This document shows positions 6,765 to 9,378 of a stretch of 9,378 bases of DNA, in pieces (positions within the stretch are counted from its first letter, which is position 1; each line of letters begins with the position of its first letter). The stretch is from NCBI GenBank assembly GCA_937958145.1, contig CALGOE010000174.1:1-9378 (forward strand), read 5' to 3'. The position numbers and the translations under genes were made by a program. Below the pieces are notes generated by a model. The model had not been told where the DNA came from and ran no database searches. It saw only the letters and a program-made list of their open reading frames with translations. The DNA comes from an uncultured Desulfobacca sp. Its GTDB lineage: Bacteria; Desulfobacterota; Desulfobaccia; Desulfobaccales; Desulfobaccaceae.

Positions 6765-6804
6765 GGCCCAGGCCTGCTCAGCGCAGACCGCCCTCAGAAC
6801 CTGA

Positions 6805-7425
6805 CTACCTCGACAGGCCGCTCCGGGAGCCGCCGACATTGCTGAAAACGGCCTGAAAGTTCCGATAAAGTGATTTATTCTGCCGGATCCGGTGGCATTT
6901 TTTCAGATATCGACTCTTGTCCGGATTATCCGCCAACAGGTCAATCCCCTCCCAGCCCTGGGGCCGGGGAAAGGCGTAATAGGGATATGCTTTGGGAATG
7001 CCCCGGATATAGACCACCTGCGGAATGACCCATTCGGCCCGGGCCAGAAAAACCCGGTGCATGCCGTCATTAATGATCAGGGCCACGCTGCCGTCGGCTT
7101 CAAAGGATTCTTCGATAATGGGCGGGTAGAGATCGTAGTCCACCAGGGCGCCGTTGGCCTCCCGGACGGTATACGTCACAAAACCGTTGAGGCAAAACAT
7201 GTCCAAGCCATGCTCGTAAAGACTCCACCGCAGCTCCTGCACCTTGCGCAGTTCCGCCAGCCAGATGTAATTCTGGGGCGGATGCAAACAGTTGGTATGA
7301 ATAAACTCCAGGGAAATAAGGGCCTGCTGGTAAATTTTAACCTCGGGCTGTTCCTGCAACGGCACCTGCCGCAAGCGGGCCACAAGCTCTGCTTCGGGGT
7401 GAGGAGTGACGTGCACAATGTCCAT
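6805..7425 (-). CDS. ParB/sulfiredoxin-fold protein, function unknown
   Basis: A 206-aa soluble protein. The central part carries the ParB-fold signature: YDLYPPIIEES (97-107) and then IINDGMHRVFLARAE (117-131), where the Asp-Gly-x-His-Arg core matches the nucleotide-contacting G-x-H-R box of ParB, SerK/SbnI-type kinases and sulfiredoxin. It continues with VVYIRGIPKAYPYYAFP (137-153). The C-terminal part is basic and ends in SLYRNFQAVFSNVGGSRSG (about 185-203), a tail I associate with a conserved but unnamed family. There is no helix-turn-helix region like that of chromosome-partitioning ParB, so DNA segregation is unlikely. AGGA lies about ten bases before the ATG, and the stop of the TS-like gene is only 18 bases upstream, so the two are one unit. 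Reaction and substrate are unknown; nucleotide binding is inferred from the fold. Confidence 0.72.
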   Translation of the reverse strand: MDIVHVTPHPEAELVARLRQVPLQEQPEVKIYQQALISLEFIHTNCLHPPQNYIWLAELRKVQELRWSLYEHGLDMFCLNGFVTYTVREANGALVDYDLYPPIIEESFEADGSVALIINDGMHRVFLARAEWVIPQVVYIRGIPKAYPYYAFPRPQGWEGIDLLADNPDKSRYLKKCHRIRQNKSLYRNFQAVFSNVGGSRSGLSR

Positions 7426-7443
7426 GCTGCGGCTATCCTTTCC

Positions 7444-8919
7444 TTATTCTTGCTCGAAAGCCCCACCGGTCCGGAGACATTCCTCGGCTCGGGCCAGTTG
7501 GCGCCCCAGATACATGGCATGATTCAGATCCGACAGGGCCAGGTCCCGGGCCAACTGCTGCTGCAACTGCACCGCCTTGGTGCCGCGATACTCTTTCAGG
7601 GTCACATCCCCGTAGCGATGTTCCACCACAATCTCACCGTCATCCACACTGAGGCGAAAATAGCCGCATGGATCCTCCCGCAGACGGAAGCTCCGGTGGC
7701 TGATGATGGCCAGGGCTCGATCCACTTCCTTGCGGTCAATGCTGATGGAATGGCTGACCACGGTGATGGGGCCTGTGGGCACAGCCAACGACGCGGCCAA
7801 AAATTCCTGCACGGCCATCAGCCCGTAAACATTGGGCAGCCAGGCATCCAAGGCATTGTGGGTCCGGAAGGTGGCGCTCACCGTCAAGGCCCCGTCATAG
7901 CGTCGACAGAAAAGGGAGACAAAACAGGGCTGGCCCCGGGCCACCTGCAGATCCCGCCGATTATCCCACAACGTCAGGTAGGCCTTGCGATCCTCCGGGT
8001 CGGCCTGCAGCCGTTTTAAGCAGGCGGCCAGATTATCCTGGCCAAAGTAGGTCCGCAGGCGATGGCCATAGGTATAGGTCTCGTCGGCCCCCCGTTCGCC
8101 GCGCAGAAAGTCCTCCTGATAGCGGCGCAGCTGGCCAGGATCAAAATGACAGCGCTGCAGGTCGGCATCCGCTTCAAAGACCGGCCGGGTTATGACCACC
8201 TTGAGATTCTGCAGCTCCAGACGCTCGCCTTTGGCCAAGCGCACCGGGTGGCCGAACCGGCTGATGACAAATAACAATTCCTGCCAGGCCGCCAGCGGCG
8301 TCTCCTGGACCACGGTCTGGGCCTGGGGAACGCTGGGAAAATGGGAAATCTGCACCTGCGGCAGCGGGATCTGCTGCCGGGGCAAATGGCACGGGGGCGG
8401 TTCGGGCCGGCTCCCCCAGGCCCGGAAAAAGGCCTGGATCCGCGCCAGGGCAGCATCATCCTTGGGCTCCCCCAGAACCCGTATCTCCGGCACCCTCAGG
8501 AAATGCTCCGGCCGCACCAGGTTGTCGATAAGCCGATTCGTGCCCCTGATTCTACAGGTCTGCACCTGGCCGCCGTCCTCCCCCGCGGCATAGGCCAAAA
8601 GCGGCGAGGCGGCAGCCTCCAGCCCATGCTGGAAAAAAGCCTGCAGTTCCTCCAAAGAACCGGAACGGTTGCGGCCGCAGACCAGCAAGGTGCTGATTTG
8701 GGGATTGTAGAGCAGATTGCGGAGCAGTTCCCGCAAACCATTGCCGTAGAGAGTGCCGAAGACCGCAATGGGAGAAGTCCTGGGATCCAGATCTACCCCC
8801 GCCTGGCGGAAGCGCGCCATAACATAGTCCACCCGGGACCAAAGGGTCAGGACGCCGATGCTCCCCCCGGGATTGATGAGGGTAAGCTTGTCGCCGAAAT
8901 GGAGAGGGATAAAGTCCAT
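7444..8919 (-). CDS. MtrA/DUF4346-like domain fused to a thymidylate-synthase-like domain
   Basis: A 491-aa two-domain protein. Residues about 10-170 resemble the MtrA/DUF4346 region (SPIAVFGTLYGNGLRELLRN at 49-68, then NPQISTLLVCGRNRSGS at 72-88). In methanogens MtrA is the corrinoid subunit of a methyltransferase; corrinoid binding here is not shown. Residues about 205-470 follow thymidylate synthase: AWQELLFVI (211-219), YTYGHRLR (282-289), the DPEDRKAYLTLWDN stretch (307-320), a GQPC with likely nucleophile C332, FRTHN (351-355) for RSxD, and LPNVYGL with N363. The usual HIY near the end is S393-I394-D395. TS normally methylates dUMP with methylene-folate; here the substrate is open. The frame is open to a TTG at 9081, and a GTG at 8991 has an upstream CAGGAAG, but the ATG at 8919 lies just behind an excellent promoter and opens the conserved part. 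Confidence 0.78.
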   Translation of the reverse strand: MDFIPLHFGDKLTLINPGGSIGVLTLWSRVDYVMARFRQAGVDLDPRTSPIAVFGTLYGNGLRELLRNLLYNPQISTLLVCGRNRSGSLEELQAFFQHGLEAAASPLLAYAAGEDGGQVQTCRIRGTNRLIDNLVRPEHFLRVPEIRVLGEPKDDAALARIQAFFRAWGSRPEPPPCHLPRQQIPLPQVQISHFPSVPQAQTVVQETPLAAWQELLFVISRFGHPVRLAKGERLELQNLKVVITRPVFEADADLQRCHFDPGQLRRYQEDFLRGERGADETYTYGHRLRTYFGQDNLAACLKRLQADPEDRKAYLTLWDNRRDLQVARGQPCFVSLFCRRYDGALTVSATFRTHNALDAWLPNVYGLMAVQEFLAASLAVPTGPITVVSHSISIDRKEVDRALAIISHRSFRLREDPCGYFRLSVDDGEIVVEHRYGDVTLKEYRGTKAVQLQQQLARDLALSDLNHAMYLGRQLARAEECLRTGGAFEQE

Positions 8920-8950
8920 GGCATGACGCCGTGAGCTGCCGGCCAGGCAC

Positions 8951-8979
8951 AGGATAAAGAATTTGTCGCCGGCTGTCAA
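8951..8979 (-). promoter_or_regulatory. Strong candidate sigma70-type promoter of the TS-like / ParB-like operon
   Basis: On the minus strand a perfect TTGACA (8979-8974) is followed by a 17-base spacer and TATCCT (8956-8951, four of six). Transcription would start near 8944, leaving a leader of about 25 bases before the ATG at 8919. A Shine-Dalgarno sequence is weak or absent there. Its position downstream of the GTG (8991) and TTG (9081) alternatives argues against those longer starts and for a transcription unit separate from the upstream membrane gene. Confidence 0.65.
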
Positions 8980-9038
8980 CTGCCTCGGCACCGCCGCAGC
9001 TTCCTGACGCGCCCGGCAGCCTCCTTCTCTGGCAATTT

Positions 9039-9378
9039 TTAGGGCCCCCGGAAAAAAAGCCGTGGCGCCAGCGTCAGCCAAAGAAGGACGAAGGGCCAGA
9101 ACCGCCCGGCCCCAATATTATAATCCGCCAACAGCCTTGCCCACGTCTGGCCAGCCACATAACGGCCAAACAGGAATTCAAAGGCCACGGTCAGGACCAG
9201 CCAGAGCAGGCCGATGGCCAACGCCTGGCTGGCCGAGGCCGGCGGGTTGAATCTGAGGACCACCCACATATACAGCCCCAAAAACAGTATGGCCAACAGA
9301 CTGGAGAGCTGGTGCGCCCGCAGTTCGCTGAGATAGCGGCCATACCAGGCCTCCCGGAGCATGCCGTTGCCGATGGCG
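9039..9378 (-). CDS. Small multi-pass membrane protein (5' end cut by window edge)
   Basis: The frame is open from the right edge to a TAA at 9041-9039, giving at least 112 residues. An ATG occurs at 9362, but the codons before it read Ala-Ile-Gly-Asn-Gly. That matches the start of the conserved loop of a familiar unnamed membrane family (pattern AIxNGxLRE), so the true start is very probably outside the window. Three hydrophobic segments are visible, counted from the ATG at 9362: about 18-37, 43-66 (running into FLFGRYVAGQTW) and 88-102 near the C terminus. The FGRYVAGQTWARLLADYNI stretch between the last two is the most conserved-looking part. Function unknown. It ends 119 bases before the ATG of the TS-like gene on the same strand, with a separate promoter between them. 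Confidence 0.72.
   Translation of the reverse strand, partial: AIGNGMLREAWYGRYLSELRAHQLSSLLAILFLGLYMWVVLRFNPPASASQALAIGLLWLVLTVAFEFLFGRYVAGQTWARLLADYNIGAGRFWPFVLLWLTLAPRLFFRGP

Noticed and set aside
6892..8019. A 375-codon plus-strand open frame antisense to the ParB-like and TS-like genes
   Set aside because: The opposite strand carries clear ParB-fold and TS motifs in full frames; this frame shows no family pattern.

Overview
The window is dense bacterial chromosome, GC-rich and almost entirely coding, with no tRNA, rRNA, IS element, CRISPR array or prophage signature. The gene content suggests a Desulfobacterota (former Deltaproteobacteria) relative, perhaps near Desulfobacca/Syntrophobacterales. 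It includes ribE-ribBA-ribH-nusB, a Clp-class SDH-family protease behind a TM2-like membrane protein, cvpA-mazG, and a methanogen-type thymidylate-synthase-like fusion. That placement is inference from family resemblance, not from a search.

Layout. (1) 1-2966, minus strand: a riboflavin operon in the order ribE, ribBA, ribH, nusB, with nusB running off the left edge. ribE is the first gene. ribD is absent from the cluster, and the leader shows no recognisable FMN riboswitch; a plausible sigma70-type promoter lies at 3017-3045. (2) 3126-4658, plus strand, divergent from ribE: a three-gene unit of a small TM2-like membrane protein, a membrane-anchored SDH/Clp-class serine protease, and a 110-residue cytoplasmic protein with conserved-looking Cys/His pairs. 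(3) 4698-6679, minus strand: an exported TPR protein with a strong promoter and a GTG start, then cvpA and mazG. The last two are one base apart and probably translationally coupled. (4) 6805-8919, minus strand: a two-gene unit with its own very good promoter (TTGACA, 17 bp, TATCCT). Its first gene is a 491-aa protein fusing an MtrA/DUF4346-like N-terminal domain to a thymidylate-synthase-like C-terminal domain. The second, 18 bp downstream, encodes a ParB/sulfiredoxin-fold protein. (5) 9039-9378, minus strand: the C-terminal part of a small multi-pass membrane protein whose start lies outside the window.

The housekeeping parts are a riboflavin pathway (GTP and ribulose-5-phosphate to the two RibH substrates by RibBA, lumazine by RibH, riboflavin by RibE) and MazG nucleotide-pool cleaning. 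The most unusual part is the TS-like/ParB-like pair. The TS-like protein keeps the nucleophilic Cys, the phosphate-binding Arg and the base-reading Asn. It appears to have lost the His and Tyr that normally hold the nucleotide sugar. An uncharacterised pyrimidine-nucleotide (or related) C1-transfer reaction, with a nucleotide-binding ParB-fold partner, is my leading speculation. Nothing in the sequence proves it.
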